In this document: one piece after another, positions 18,196-27,724 of the stretch | How the letters are laid out: each line of letters opens with the position of its first letter | Position numbering within the stretch: position 1 is the stretch's first letter | Origin: Gammaproteobacteria bacterium | Lineage (GTDB): Bacteria > Pseudomonadota > Gammaproteobacteria > UBA4575 | DNA: 64,000 bases | Direction: 5' to 3' | NCBI GenBank assembly: GCA_014075255.1 | Contig: CP046178.1 | Span: forward strand, 2,126,894-2,190,893 | Notes under the pieces: model-generated | Seen by the model: only the letters and a program-made list of their open reading frames with translations | Told to the model about the DNA's origin: nothing | Database searches by the model: none | Program-made: the position numbers and the translations under genes

Positions 18196-18892
18196 TTTTC
18201 TCTACCACAAGTTTTTGCCAATGTTTATTTACGTAACCCTCGACGGGTTTAAAATTAACTTTGTAATTCATTTTTTGGCTGGCTTCGATCCAATAACCAA
18301 GATATAGATAAGGTAGCTTTAATTCTATTGTACGTTGTATCAGTTGTAGAATGGCTACGGTGCCCAATCCACGCTTTTCATATTCAGTATCATAAAAGGT
18401 ATATACCGCAGATAACCCTTGAGGCAATACATCATATACGGTAACCGCGATTAATTTTTTATCTAAGCGAAATTCGAGCAAGTCAGTTTCTGACCAAGTG
18501 CCTAAAATGAACTCTTCGTAATCATTTCGAGTAGATTGGCTCATGGGTCCGTCGCTATGCCGGTTTTGAAGATATTCTACATATAAATCGAAGTGCTCTT
18601 GCTTGTAATTATTCTTTACCTTACTGATTTCAAGGTCTAGATTAAGTTTTAATGCACGCTTCTTTGAGCGATTGGGTTTGAAATCATCTATGCATACTCG
18701 TGTGGGTACGCATGCATTGCATTCTGGGCATTGTGGGCGATAAAGGTGGCTGCCGTTTCTACGAAAGCCATAGTCAATTAACCAACTATAGGTTTGGGTA
18801 GAGATTTCTTTGTTCGGATCAGCGAAAATATTAATGCTGTAGCGGTTGGGTAAATAACCACATGGATGGATGGGGGTTTGATAAAAATCCAT
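18179..18892 (-). CDS. bpt: aspartate/glutamate leucyltransferase (leucyl/arginyl-tRNA-protein transferase)
   Basis: 237 residues, normal for bacterial Bpt (Ate family). It has the N-terminal ATE domain with CGYLPNR, LYRPQCPECNACVPTRVCIDDF (four cysteines), and the C-terminal GNAT-like region with YTFYDTEYEKRGLG and LYLGYWIEASQKMNYK. The enzyme adds leucine from Leu-tRNA to N-terminal Asp or Glu, marking proteins for ClpS/ClpAP degradation. It is convergent with ampD and divergent from gshA. Confidence 0.95.
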   Translation of the reverse strand: MDFYQTPIHPCGYLPNRYSINIFADPNKEISTQTYSWLIDYGFRRNGSHLYRPQCPECNACVPTRVCIDDFKPNRSKKRALKLNLDLEISKVKNNYKQEHFDLYVEYLQNRHSDGPMSQSTRNDYEEFILGTWSETDLLEFRLDKKLIAVTVYDVLPQGLSAVYTFYDTEYEKRGLGTVAILQLIQRTIELKLPYLYLGYWIEASQKMNYKVNFKPVEGYVNKHWQKLVVEKNKESS

Positions 18893-18965
18893 GTTGCTAT
18901 TATTAAGCCGGTATACTTAATTTACCAATAAATAATAATTTGTAAGTACATAACAAAAATCATAA

Positions 18966-20567
18966 ATGTATAAGCAACTGCACAGTACGTTATCGGCGAT
19001 CAGCCAAGACCAACAGCTAGGTCTTTTAGCGGGCGGTAGTATTGGAATTGAGAAAGAATGTTTGCGAGTAGATAAAAATGGAAAATTATCACAACAGCCG
19101 CACCCTGCATCGTTTGGATCCGCACTAACAAATTCTTATATCACAACAGATTTTTCTGAAGCTTTGCTAGAGCTGATTACACCGCCTGAGCAAAGCGTCT
19201 CCGCCGCGCGAGACTGTTTGCAAAAAATACATCAATTCGTTTATTCACAACTTGAAGATGAATCGCTTTGGAATGCCAGCATGCCATGTGTCGTCGCAGG
19301 TGAAGATGGAATACCGATTGCGCAATACGGCAGTTCGAATCAAGGCATGATGAAGACAGTATATCGTCGTGGCCTGGGTCACCGATATGGGAAGATGATG
19401 CAAGCCATAGCGGGCGTGCATTTTAACTATTCTGTGCAAGAAAAATTTTGGCCGTATTATCGCCAACTACTGAAGCAAGAAGAGATACCGTTACAAGATT
19501 TTATTTCCGAGCAATACTTTGGTTTGATCCGTAACTTAAAACGTTTTGGGTGGTTAGTGTTTTATTTGTTCGGCGCATCCCCCGCAATCTGTAAAACGTT
19601 TTTAAGCGGTCAGCCCAGCCAACTCGAAAAGTATGACAGTAATACGTACTACTTACCGTATGCCACTACATTACGTATGGGCGATATTGGTTATACCAAT
19701 AAAAAAGAAAATGAGACCGGTGTGCAAGCCTGCTACGACAGTTTGCCTTCCTATATTAAATGTTTAACTAAAGCGATCGAAACGCCTTGTCAGGAATACC
19801 AAAAAATCGGTGTAAAGGTAGATGGGAAATACCGTCAACTGAATGCCAATATTCTGCAAATAGAAAATGAGTACTACAGTACAATTCGACCTAAACAACC
19901 CTTGGTTAAAAATGAAAAACCGATACATGCGCTAGGGGAGCGAGGCGTACAGTACATTGAGCTAAGATCATTAGATATAAACGTATACGACCCATTAGGT
20001 GTGAGTGATTCACAGTTGTATTTTCTGGAAGCCTTCATGTTGTTTTGTCTATTGCATGAAAGTCCGTTAATCGATGCAAATGAGCGCAAGGCGATGGATG
20101 ATAATGAAAGCAAGGTGGCACATGAGGGCCGAGATCCAGCACTTAAGTTAGTTCGTAATAGTGGACCTGTTTCGCTGCAGGGTTGGGGGAGTGAATTATT
20201 AAGCGAGATGCAGGCAATGTGCACTATCCTTGATCAGCAAAACAGCACAACTAAATATAGTGATGCACTGCAACAGCAACAAGCGGCTATAGACGATTCA
20301 AGTCTGACGCCATCGGCGAGAGTGTTGCAAGATATGCAAGATAATCAGGAATGCTTTTTTGAATTTGCTAGTCGAATATCTATGCAGCATGAAAAACAAC
20401 TGCGCAACAGTACCTTAAGTGAAAAAGACATGATTTTCTTCCAAAACCATGTGCGACAGTCGGTAGAAAAACTAAGACAAATTGAGGCATCCGACACACA
20501 AGCGTTTGATCAGTTCCTGCACAATTACTTCTCAAACACAGTATCTGAACAGGAAGTGACGGTATGA
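18966..20567 (+). CDS. gshA: glutamate-cysteine ligase
   Basis: 533 residues, close to the E. coli-type GshA. It shows GIEKECLRVDKNGKLSQQPHP (ATP/substrate region), DFSEALLELITPP, and the YIELRSLDINVYDPLGVS motif near 330. It makes gamma-glutamylcysteine, the first step of glutathione synthesis. gshB is not visible nearby. Its stop overlaps the start of the next DUF4124 gene by 4 bp, indicating coupling. Confidence 0.97.
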   Translation: MYKQLHSTLSAISQDQQLGLLAGGSIGIEKECLRVDKNGKLSQQPHPASFGSALTNSYITTDFSEALLELITPPEQSVSAARDCLQKIHQFVYSQLEDESLWNASMPCVVAGEDGIPIAQYGSSNQGMMKTVYRRGLGHRYGKMMQAIAGVHFNYSVQEKFWPYYRQLLKQEEIPLQDFISEQYFGLIRNLKRFGWLVFYLFGASPAICKTFLSGQPSQLEKYDSNTYYLPYATTLRMGDIGYTNKKENETGVQACYDSLPSYIKCLTKAIETPCQEYQKIGVKVDGKYRQLNANILQIENEYYSTIRPKQPLVKNEKPIHALGERGVQYIELRSLDINVYDPLGVSDSQLYFLEAFMLFCLLHESPLIDANERKAMDDNESKVAHEGRDPALKLVRNSGPVSLQGWGSELLSEMQAMCTILDQQNSTTKYSDALQQQQAAIDDSSLTPSARVLQDMQDNQECFFEFASRISMQHEKQLRNSTLSEKDMIFFQNHVRQSVEKLRQIEASDTQAFDQFLHNYFSNTVSEQEVTV

Positions 20568-21061
20568 ACAGAGTTGGAGTTGTTGGAGCAGCGTTATTAG
20601 GACTCATTCTTATGAGTGGTGCTGCACATGCAGAAATTTTCAAATGGGTGGATGCTAATGGCAAGGTCCACTACAGCGATCGTAAAGTTGATACCCAAGC
20701 GAAAAAGGTAAATGTAAAAACAGGTACCTCTACACTTACTCAAACTCAAACTCAAACTCAAACTCAAACTCAAACAAATCAGAGTGTTGAACAACGCTTA
20801 GTGCAGCAACAAAAGTATGTGAATTTTCTTACATCTGAGCGTATTGAACGACAAGAAAAGCGCCAGGAAGCACAGCAAGAAGAAGATAAGAAAAGAAAGT
20901 TATGTGCTGCAATGCAGGACAAGCTTAAGAGTTATTCACAAGGTAACTATCGTTGGTATGAGTTGGATGCGAAGTCTGGGGGAAGACAGTACCTTTCTGA
21001 CGACCAAGTAGAGCTAAAAAGACAAGTGTTGCAAACTGACCTAAAATCCAACTGTAGTTAA
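20564..21061 (+). CDS. DUF4124 protein with Thr-Gln repeat
   Basis: 165 residues. A signal peptide (MNRVGVVGAALLGLILMSGAAHAE) is followed by the DUF4124 motif IFKWVDANGKVHYSDRKVD. Six tandem Thr-Gln pairs come next, encoded by six perfect ACTCAA units at 20738-20773, then a charged helical region. It overlaps gshA by 4 bp. DUF4124 proteins are exported and of unknown function. The hexamer repeat can change copy number without frameshift. Confidence 0.82.
   Translation: MNRVGVVGAALLGLILMSGAAHAEIFKWVDANGKVHYSDRKVDTQAKKVNVKTGTSTLTQTQTQTQTQTQTNQSVEQRLVQQQKYVNFLTSERIERQEKRQEAQQEEDKKRKLCAAMQDKLKSYSQGNYRWYELDAKSGGRQYLSDDQVELKRQVLQTDLKSNCS
20738..20773. repeat. (ACTCAA)6 in-frame microsatellite
   Basis: Six perfect 6-bp units encoding (Thr-Gln)6 in the DUF4124 gene. 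Confidence 0.95.
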
Positions 21062-21115
21062 TAGCTAGCTACAGCTGGATCCTATAAAGCTAAAAATTAT
21101 CTGCCATAATTATTT

Positions 21116-21985
21116 TTATCTGCGATGTGCAGGTGGGTACGGCGCATAACCTACTTCGTAATCATCTCTAGGCCAAAAACGATTTTTCTTTTCATTTTTG
21201 TAACCACAATCAATGATCCTCTTGTGGCATAGTGTTTCACGCCACTCATATTTATAAAAATTCTTCGCTAGTGCACTGCGATTAGCATTAAACTGTACAC
21301 GCCGAACATGTGAGGTTGCGTGGTCGCCGAATCCCGTGCCAGCTTCTTTTTCTGCTTGCTCTGCTAAAACGGAGTCATTCGCAGCGCCAGAAGAGTCATA
21401 AGAACGATTTGGTGCTGGTGCCCTGGATTTGTTCACTGTTTGCTTTTTCTCACGTTTAGTAAGAAACGGCTGTTTTTCCTCAAACACTGCAACAGCAATT
21501 ACACCCATGGCAGAATCATCGTTAAAAGCTTGAGCGTAGGAGTCTTCTATATCGGTAAAGTAAAAGCGATGGATATCTTTACTGCTCGTACGCCAACCTG
21601 CATAAGATTGTGATTCATATGGGCCAAGAATATACATATTCTCATTGTGTTTTAACTTAGACTTTTCGCCAGAAATGATATTCCGACCATCCACTGCGAT
21701 AACTAAGCCAAGGCGCTGGTTTGAGTGGTTGCGTATATTCAAAGAATAATTTTCTCCATTAATTGCTTCTACATACGCGCGATATTCATTTTTGAGGCGT
21801 CGCTGTGATGCCGGATAGATTGAGAAAGAACTACCGTTATCAGAGATAATCTCAATTTCTATTGGCTGATAGTTTTGATTAAATTTACTCGATGCTAAGC
21901 AAGGAGCTGTTAAACTAAGTGCTAACGAAATCCATAGCCATCCAAATTTTAAAAATTGCCCGTTAACGTTGAATCTGTTCATCAT
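21116..21985 (-). CDS. exported protein of unknown function
   Basis: 289 residues with a signal peptide (hydrophobic FGWLWISLALSLTAPCLASS). The N-terminal half looks beta-rich (IEIEIISDNGSSFSIYP, YVEAINGENYSLNIRNHSNQRLGLVIAVDGRNI), suggesting a carbohydrate- or envelope-associated fold. The C-terminal half has EKEAGTGFGDHATSHVRRVQF and ends in a Pro/Tyr-rich tail. Conserved cysteines lie in the motifs TLCHKRIIDCGY. I recall similar exported proteins only as hypothetical. It is divergent from the SelD fusion gene. Confidence 0.7.
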   Translation of the reverse strand: MMNRFNVNGQFLKFGWLWISLALSLTAPCLASSKFNQNYQPIEIEIISDNGSSFSIYPASQRRLKNEYRAYVEAINGENYSLNIRNHSNQRLGLVIAVDGRNIISGEKSKLKHNENMYILGPYESQSYAGWRTSSKDIHRFYFTDIEDSYAQAFNDDSAMGVIAVAVFEEKQPFLTKREKKQTVNKSRAPAPNRSYDSSGAANDSVLAEQAEKEAGTGFGDHATSHVRRVQFNANRSALAKNFYKYEWRETLCHKRIIDCGYKNEKKNRFWPRDDYEVGYAPYPPAHRR

Positions 21986-22066
21986 GTCGAATTCCTTTTA
22001 AGTATTGGTTCTTAAGCCTATAAACGTAATAAGTATTCAAATGGGTTAATTGGGAAAGGATTTATT

Positions 22067-24334
22067 TTGCAGGTAGCTAAAAATACTCCAGTAATTAAGG
22101 ATTTAGTGCTAATAGGTGGCGGGCATAGCCATGTTGCAGTACTAAAGAAATTCGGTATGAATCCCATATCGGGTTTGCAAATTACCTTGATTACACGTGA
22201 TGTTCATACCCCTTATTCGGGAATGTTGCCGGGTTATATTGCAGGTCATTACAGTTATGATGAAAGTCATATTGATTTACGTCCACTGGCTAAGTTTGCT
22301 GGGGCACGTTTAATACATGTTCCCGCCACTTTTTTAGAACTTGATAACAAACAAGTAATATGTGGGGATCGCCCTCCGATAGCGTATGACGTGCTTTCAA
22401 TTAACACTGGATCTACACCATCGCACATAGAAGTTCCTGGCGCGCAGCAGCATGCTTTAGCGGTTAAACCCATCAATGAGTTTTTGCAAGGTTGGGATGC
22501 TTTGATGCTAAATGTGCTTAAGCACAAAGGTGAATTTAAGGTTGCAGTGGTTGGCGTGGGCGCGGGAGGGGTCGAGGTAGCCTTGGCGACACAATTTCAT
22601 TTGCAGCAGTTATTACGTGAAAATTCTTTAACAGCTGAGAACCTTCGTTTTGATTTAGTTACAGGAAATGGTTCCATTCTGCCCACCCATAACGCATCTG
22701 TGCAACACCGCTTTAGACGCGTGCTATCAGAGCGTGGGGTTACTTTACAGAAGGGAAGTAAAGCAAAGCGTGTAAATGAAAATGCTATTGAGTTGGATAA
22801 TGGTGAAACTTTGCAGGCTGATGCCATTATTTGGGCCACACATGCTTCTGCGCCTGCTTGGTATAAAGAATCAGGCTTGGCAGTGGATAATAGAGGCTTT
22901 ATAAAAATAGACAGTTCTCTGCAGTCGGTGTCACACAAAGATGTATTTGCAGCAGGCGATATCGCAACCGTAACCAATTATCCGCGCCCTAAGTCAGGCG
23001 TGTTTGCAGTGCGTCAAGGGCCACCGCTATATAAAAATATAAGACGTGCTCTGACGAACAAATCACTGAAAAAACATGTGCCGCAAATTAGTTTTCTAAG
23101 TTTGATCAGCACCGGTGATAAGTGTGCAATAGGCTCACGCGGGATTTTTACCTTTGAAGGCGCTTGGATTTGGAAGCTCAAAGACTATATTGATCGTGAG
23201 TTTATGCGTAAATATAACGAGCTTCCAGAAATGGAACATGATAAAGATCCAATACATAGTGAATTGGCTAGTGCGGACGCCTTAAAAGAAATCTCCGCTA
23301 TCGCTATGCGCTGTGGTGGCTGTGGCGCCAAAGTGGGCAGTAATGTTTTAAGTCGTGTGGTGAATCAACTTACTACCGTAAAACGTGATGATGTCATATT
23401 AGGTTTAGATGCACCGGATGATGCAGCCGTACTTGAGGTGCCACCCGGTAAAGTGCAGGTGCAATCGGTAGATTACTTCCGTTCTTTTGTTGACGACCCT
23501 TATGTTTTTGGACAGATTGCAGCGAATCATAGTTTAGGCGATGTTTTTGCAATGGGTGCAGAAGCACAAGCGGCAATGGCTATTGCGACCGTCCCCTATG
23601 GCAAAGAAAAAGTGGTTGAGCAGCAGTTACACCAAATGATGGATGGTGCATTGCAAGTTTTAAATCAACACAACGCTGCATTGATTGGTGGGCACTCTAG
23701 CGAAGGAGCCGAGCTATCTTTTGGTTTGAGTGTTACTGGTTTAATTGAAAAGCAAAAATTATTGGCGAAGGGGGGCATGCAGGTAGGCGATGTCATCATC
23801 ATTACTAAACCAGTGGGCACCGGAACTCTGTTTGCCGCAGATATGCGTGGCAAGTCTAAAGGCCGTTGGATTACCCAAGCCATAGAGTCCATGATTCATT
23901 CTAATCATGCAGCAGCACAATGTTTATATAATTATGATGTGCATTCTTGTACAGATGTTACCGGTTTTGGGGTGTTAGGCCATTTGGTAGAAATGGTACG
24001 CGCCGGACAGGTGGATATTAGTATTGATATAAATAATTTACCGGTTCTTGATGGCGCATTAGAAACTATGCAGTTGGGTATATTCAGTTCTTTGCAACCA
24101 TCAAATGTGCGGTTACGGCGTGCAATTAAAAACCAAGATGTAGCCATAAAGCATGAACTCTATCCCTTATTGTTTGATCCTCAAACTGCGGGAGGCTTAC
24201 TTGCAACGATTCCTAAGCAACATAAAGATGCATGTGTGGCTGAACTGCATCAGCTTGGTTATCAGCATACCTGTGTGCTTGGTGAAGTTGTGCAACTTAG
24301 CGATGCAATTGAAAGTGTAATGATTAATCTCTAG
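22067..24334 (+). CDS. selD: FAD-dependent oxidoreductase fused to selenide, water dikinase
   Basis: 755 residues from a TTG start at 22067, which has GAAAGGA 6 nt upstream. The N-terminal part (about 1-390) is a pyridine nucleotide-disulfide (NDH-2-like) reductase with LIGGGHSHVAVL (FAD loop), VVGVGAGGVEVAL (NAD loop) and AAGDIA. The C-terminal part (about 405-755) is SelD with RCGGCGAKVG (C416, C419, K422), GLDAPDDAAV, and LIGGHSSEGAEL. SelD makes selenophosphate from selenide and ATP. The fusion suggests reduction of a selenium compound feeding the kinase. It is part of the selenium locus with the SenB- and SenA-like genes. The catalytic residue is Cys, not Sec. Confidence 0.95.
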   Translation: MQVAKNTPVIKDLVLIGGGHSHVAVLKKFGMNPISGLQITLITRDVHTPYSGMLPGYIAGHYSYDESHIDLRPLAKFAGARLIHVPATFLELDNKQVICGDRPPIAYDVLSINTGSTPSHIEVPGAQQHALAVKPINEFLQGWDALMLNVLKHKGEFKVAVVGVGAGGVEVALATQFHLQQLLRENSLTAENLRFDLVTGNGSILPTHNASVQHRFRRVLSERGVTLQKGSKAKRVNENAIELDNGETLQADAIIWATHASAPAWYKESGLAVDNRGFIKIDSSLQSVSHKDVFAAGDIATVTNYPRPKSGVFAVRQGPPLYKNIRRALTNKSLKKHVPQISFLSLISTGDKCAIGSRGIFTFEGAWIWKLKDYIDREFMRKYNELPEMEHDKDPIHSELASADALKEISAIAMRCGGCGAKVGSNVLSRVVNQLTTVKRDDVILGLDAPDDAAVLEVPPGKVQVQSVDYFRSFVDDPYVFGQIAANHSLGDVFAMGAEAQAAMAIATVPYGKEKVVEQQLHQMMDGALQVLNQHNAALIGGHSSEGAELSFGLSVTGLIEKQKLLAKGGMQVGDVIIITKPVGTGTLFAADMRGKSKGRWITQAIESMIHSNHAAAQCLYNYDVHSCTDVTGFGVLGHLVEMVRAGQVDISIDINNLPVLDGALETMQLGIFSSLQPSNVRLRRAIKNQDVAIKHELYPLLFDPQTAGGLLATIPKQHKDACVAELHQLGYQHTCVLGEVVQLSDAIESVMINL

Positions 24335-24349
24335 GCGGAAATATTAGTA

Positions 24350-24946
24350 GTGGTTAATAAAATAATTTGGCTAGTAATATTTTTTGCAGTGCTTGTTTGG
24401 TCAGGAATTAACCCTAAAGATCAATTCACATGGTTCTTAGAAGTAGCACCTGCATTGATTGGTCTTGTTGTAATAGTTTTTACTTATAAAAGTTTTCCTC
24501 TAACAACCTTGCTATACGTACTTATACTCTTTCACTGCGTGATACTTATGGTGGGTGGCCATTACACTTATGCAGAAGTGCCATTATTTGATTCTTTTAA
24601 AGAGTGGTTTGGTTTTGCGCGAAATAATTACGATAAAGTTGGCCACTTTGTGCAAGGGTTTGTCCCTGCTTTAATAGCAAGAGAAATTATAGTTCGTAAA
24701 GATATTATCCCCCGTGCTTTTTGGCAATTCTTTTTCATAGTTTGTTTTTGTTTAGCCTTTAGTGCTTTTTATGAACTAATCGAGTGGTGGGCTGCTATAG
24801 CAGTTGGAGAAGATGCTGAAGCATTTTTGGGGACTCAGGGTTATGTATGGGACACACAGTCCGATATGGGCTTAGCTTTATTGGGCGCAATTATAGGTTT
24901 GCTTACATTAAGTAAGGTGCACAATAAGCAGTTAGCTCGTATATAA
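24350..24946 (+). CDS. DUF2238 (YjdF-like) membrane protein
   Basis: 198 residues from GTG 24350, with five or six hydrophobic segments. Family-like motifs include GGHYTYAEVPLFDSFKEWFGFARNNYDKVGHFVQGFVPAL and FSAFYELIEWWAAIAVGEDAEAFLGTQGYVWDTQSDM. The conserved Asp, His and Glu in the membrane segments recall metal-dependent membrane proteins, but the function is unknown. It begins 15 bp after the selD fusion and probably shares its transcript. Confidence 0.85.
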   Translation: MVNKIIWLVIFFAVLVWSGINPKDQFTWFLEVAPALIGLVVIVFTYKSFPLTTLLYVLILFHCVILMVGGHYTYAEVPLFDSFKEWFGFARNNYDKVGHFVQGFVPALIAREIIVRKDIIPRAFWQFFFIVCFCLAFSAFYELIEWWAAIAVGEDAEAFLGTQGYVWDTQSDMGLALLGAIIGLLTLSKVHNKQLARI

Positions 24947-25344
24947 AAAGTATAAATAGATAAAAGAAAGCCCGCTAATTTTGTGTGAGGCGGGCTTTCA
25001 TTGCAGGCTTATTTTTTGTTTGCGATGTTTCATGCGTCGAACCTTGCGTGTTGATGTTAATTTGCCTCGTTGAGTAGGGATCTACTTTTTCAAGACATTG
25101 ATATTAAGTTACGCCAGGTCGATCTACACAGGTTGTTTAACAGCCTACGGTTCCAAACAACTAGTAAACATCTACAGTGAATACGTTACGACTTGTTGTT
25201 CGCCAGCACAATTAAAACTTCATTATGTTTCGAATCAATGGAATTAATATAAGATCAATTTGTGTGCTTACGCTAGTTTTTTGACATATGTGGCCAAGCC
25301 AAATTAATGGTATGTATTGTGATGCTTGGTATTTAATAAATTTA
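24947..25344. other. Intergenic region with one terminator
   Basis: 398 bp between convergent genes. It holds the hairpin at 24966-24999 and AT-rich DNA. No tRNA, ORF with a family match or repeat of the palindrome family was seen. Confidence 0.7.
24966..24999 (+). terminator. terminator hairpin after DUF2238 gene
   Basis: GAAAGCCCGC, a 14-nt loop, GCGGGCTTTC. The T-tract is weak. Confidence 0.75.
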
Positions 25345-26310
25345 TTAAAAACAATTAATTATTTTTTTCAAACTATTTTTTTCGTTCTTATATCTAAATA
25401 AGCTTGCTTTAGCCTGGCATGCTTTTGTAAGCTTGTTTAAAAATAGGTGATCCGTTTCGGTCTTTATTAGTAATTCACGTAAAGACCTTGTGTTGCCACA
25501 TGGATAATAGCCAGGATAGGTTTTGCCGAGCAGTCCTATGGAACCATCAATGTCTGATGCGACTATAGGTAAGCCTGCAGCGCAAGCTTCTGAAACTACA
25601 TTTGCGCCGCCTTCCATTCTTGAGCTTAGCACCATAAGATCTGCGTTTGCGTATAGTTTATTAATTTTCCAATGAGGCACTTCACCGTGCCACGTGTAGC
25701 GTAAATTATTTTGCATTTCTTTTTTAGCCTGTTCTTCCCAAACAGATGTATGTGCTTTGCCATAATGTATTACTCTAATACGCGAATCGTCGGGTAGTTT
25801 GCGTACAGCATAGGCAGCTCGCAAGGGATCTTTTTCTTCTCTTAAATGACCGATTACACAAACATCAAAATTGCGTTTATTTTTCTTTTCTTTTCGTTTA
25901 ATGAATTCCGCAGACTGATGAACCACATGGATTTTTTTGTGAGCAGATTTTGGTAGAACTAAATACGCTAGATCGTGCAAGGTGATTAAAACATCGGCTT
26001 GCTTGATTGAACGCAAAGTGGGTTTAGGGTGGCTGTTTATAAATTTGTATAAATCTGTGCCAGTAAGTGCCACGATAAGTGGCTTTTGTGGAAATTGCTG
26101 TTTGAAATAATCTATTGATGCAGCACTTCTCCAGGCATGTAGCGCTATCATCGCATCATGTTTTTTACATATCTGGGATATATCATCACTGCTCGCCTTC
26201 ACCGTTATCTTATGCCCTAGTTCGGTCAACATAGTTTTCCAACGAGTCGCGGTAACGCGATTACCTGAGCGAGAACTGGGTAAGGCGGGGGTTATAAGAA
26301 TGATTTTCAT
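25345..26310 (-). CDS. senB: SenB-like selenosugar synthase (GT4 glycosyltransferase)
   Basis: 321 residues. It begins IILITPALPSSRSGNRVTATRWKTML, the signature of the TIGR04348 glycosyltransferase group. A Rossmann GT-B fold follows with LIVALTGTDLYKFI, FDVCVIGHLREEKDPLRAAYAV, and the donor-site ESxxE-type region MEGGANVVSEACAAGLPIVASDIDGS. SenB, in this group, joins selenophosphate-derived selenium to a sugar in selenoneine biosynthesis. The assignment is supported by the divergent SenA-like gene 64 bp away and the SelD fusion nearby. Confidence 0.82.
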   Translation of the reverse strand: MKIILITPALPSSRSGNRVTATRWKTMLTELGHKITVKASSDDISQICKKHDAMIALHAWRSAASIDYFKQQFPQKPLIVALTGTDLYKFINSHPKPTLRSIKQADVLITLHDLAYLVLPKSAHKKIHVVHQSAEFIKRKEKKNKRNFDVCVIGHLREEKDPLRAAYAVRKLPDDSRIRVIHYGKAHTSVWEEQAKKEMQNNLRYTWHGEVPHWKINKLYANADLMVLSSRMEGGANVVSEACAAGLPIVASDIDGSIGLLGKTYPGYYPCGNTRSLRELLIKTETDHLFLNKLTKACQAKASLFRYKNEKNSLKKIINCF

Positions 26311-26374
26311 ACGTGTAAATATGATACCGCTATTGTATGGTTAGTGAATACTTTCTTACATATTTCTCTCTATA

Positions 26375-27691
26375 GTGAATTACCAAGACGCAACCATAGA
26401 TAATATTTCCAAAGCCTTGCTCGATGTTCGTTCTAGAACTTTGGCATTGATAGAAGGGCTAAGCGATGAACAGTTGATGGGGAAGATACTGTCGACAGTG
26501 AACCCATTGAAATGGGAAATTGCGCATGCTGCGTATTTTCATGAAACCTGGGTATTGCGTCACTTGGGGCGTCAAGCGGTTGTAAATGAAGATGCAGATA
26601 AATTGTTTGATTCAATAAACATTCGTCATGAGGATCGTTGGAATTTGCCGCTGCCTAGTCTTAAAAATACATTCGAGTATATGAATAAAGTTCTACAGTA
26701 TGAACTTGAGTTACTTAGAACTATTGAGCTGGATAGCAATGCAAAATATTTTTATTTGCTAGCGCTCTTTCATGAGGATATGCATAACGAGGCATTTATA
26801 TGTACACGTCAAACATTGTCTTATCCAACACCAAGCTTTATTAAAGGTAAGGATAATTCGAAATTAAATAACCATGTAGTAGAAAATAAAAATGAAGATA
26901 TAACTATTCCTGGTGGATTGTTTATGTTGGGCGCTGAGTTTGGAGATAAATTTATTTTTGATAATGAAAAATGGGCGCATGAGGTGAATGTTGCAGCATT
27001 TAGTATTGCTAAATATGCAGTGAGTAATGAGCAGTACTTAGAATTTGTTGAGGCAAATGGTTATTTAGAAAGTAAATACTGGGATGATGAAGCTTGGCAG
27101 TGGCGCAAAAAACATGATCTTCAACAGCCTATATATTGGGAAAAAGATTCTAGTGGCGATTGGTTTGTAAGGTTGTTTGATCAGTGGCAAGCTCTTGAAT
27201 TAAACCACGCGGTTATTCATGTGAGTTGGCATGAGGCGCAAGCCTATTGTAAGTGGTCAAATCGGCGTTTACCTACCGAGGCAGAATGGGAATTTGCAGC
27301 GTCTTGTAATCCAAATGTGATCAATGATAAGCAGTTCCAAAAAAATATTTATCCAGGCGGAGACGATATAAAAAGTATCTTTGCAAACCTGGACTGCGCG
27401 CATTTAGGTACTGTAAATGTTGCGGCCTATCCAGAAAGTGACAGTGCATTTGGTTGTCGGCAAATGTTTGGTAACGTATGGGAGTGGACCGCATCGGTAT
27501 TTGAACCCTATCCAGGATTTTCCCCAGATTGGTATAGCGAGTATTCGCGTCCTTTGTTTAAGCAGACAAAAGTATTGCGGGGCGGAGCATGGACGACACG
27601 TAGTCGAATGCTGCGCAACACCTTGCGTAATTACTATGGTGCAGATCGGAATGATGTGTTTGCTGGATTTCGCACTTGTGCAATGAGTTAA
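26375..27691 (+). CDS. senA: SenA-like selenoneine synthase (EgtB-type)
   Basis: 438 residues from GTG 26375. The N-terminal DinB-like domain has the iron ligands H51, H133 and H137 (AHAAYFHETW and LFHEDMHNEA), matching EgtB's three histidines. The C-terminal FGE-sulfatase domain has RRLPTEAEWEFAA, GNVWEWTASVFEPYPGF and LRGGAWTTRSRMLRNTLRNYY. EgtB attaches cysteine sulfur to trimethylhistidine; SenA instead uses a selenosugar. The neighbour SenB-like enzyme supports SenA over EgtB. No egtD-like methyltransferase was seen, so trimethylhistidine must come from elsewhere. Confidence 0.82.
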   Translation: MNYQDATIDNISKALLDVRSRTLALIEGLSDEQLMGKILSTVNPLKWEIAHAAYFHETWVLRHLGRQAVVNEDADKLFDSINIRHEDRWNLPLPSLKNTFEYMNKVLQYELELLRTIELDSNAKYFYLLALFHEDMHNEAFICTRQTLSYPTPSFIKGKDNSKLNNHVVENKNEDITIPGGLFMLGAEFGDKFIFDNEKWAHEVNVAAFSIAKYAVSNEQYLEFVEANGYLESKYWDDEAWQWRKKHDLQQPIYWEKDSSGDWFVRLFDQWQALELNHAVIHVSWHEAQAYCKWSNRRLPTEAEWEFAASCNPNVINDKQFQKNIYPGGDDIKSIFANLDCAHLGTVNVAAYPESDSAFGCRQMFGNVWEWTASVFEPYPGFSPDWYSEYSRPLFKQTKVLRGGAWTTRSRMLRNTLRNYYGADRNDVFAGFRTCAMS

Positions 27692-27724
27692 GCCATAGGT
27701 AATAACGAAAATGGAAAAGTATGT

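Noticed and set aside
24947-25344. tRNA or tRNA-Sec gene near selD
   Set aside because: No cloverleaf or CCA end could be traced.
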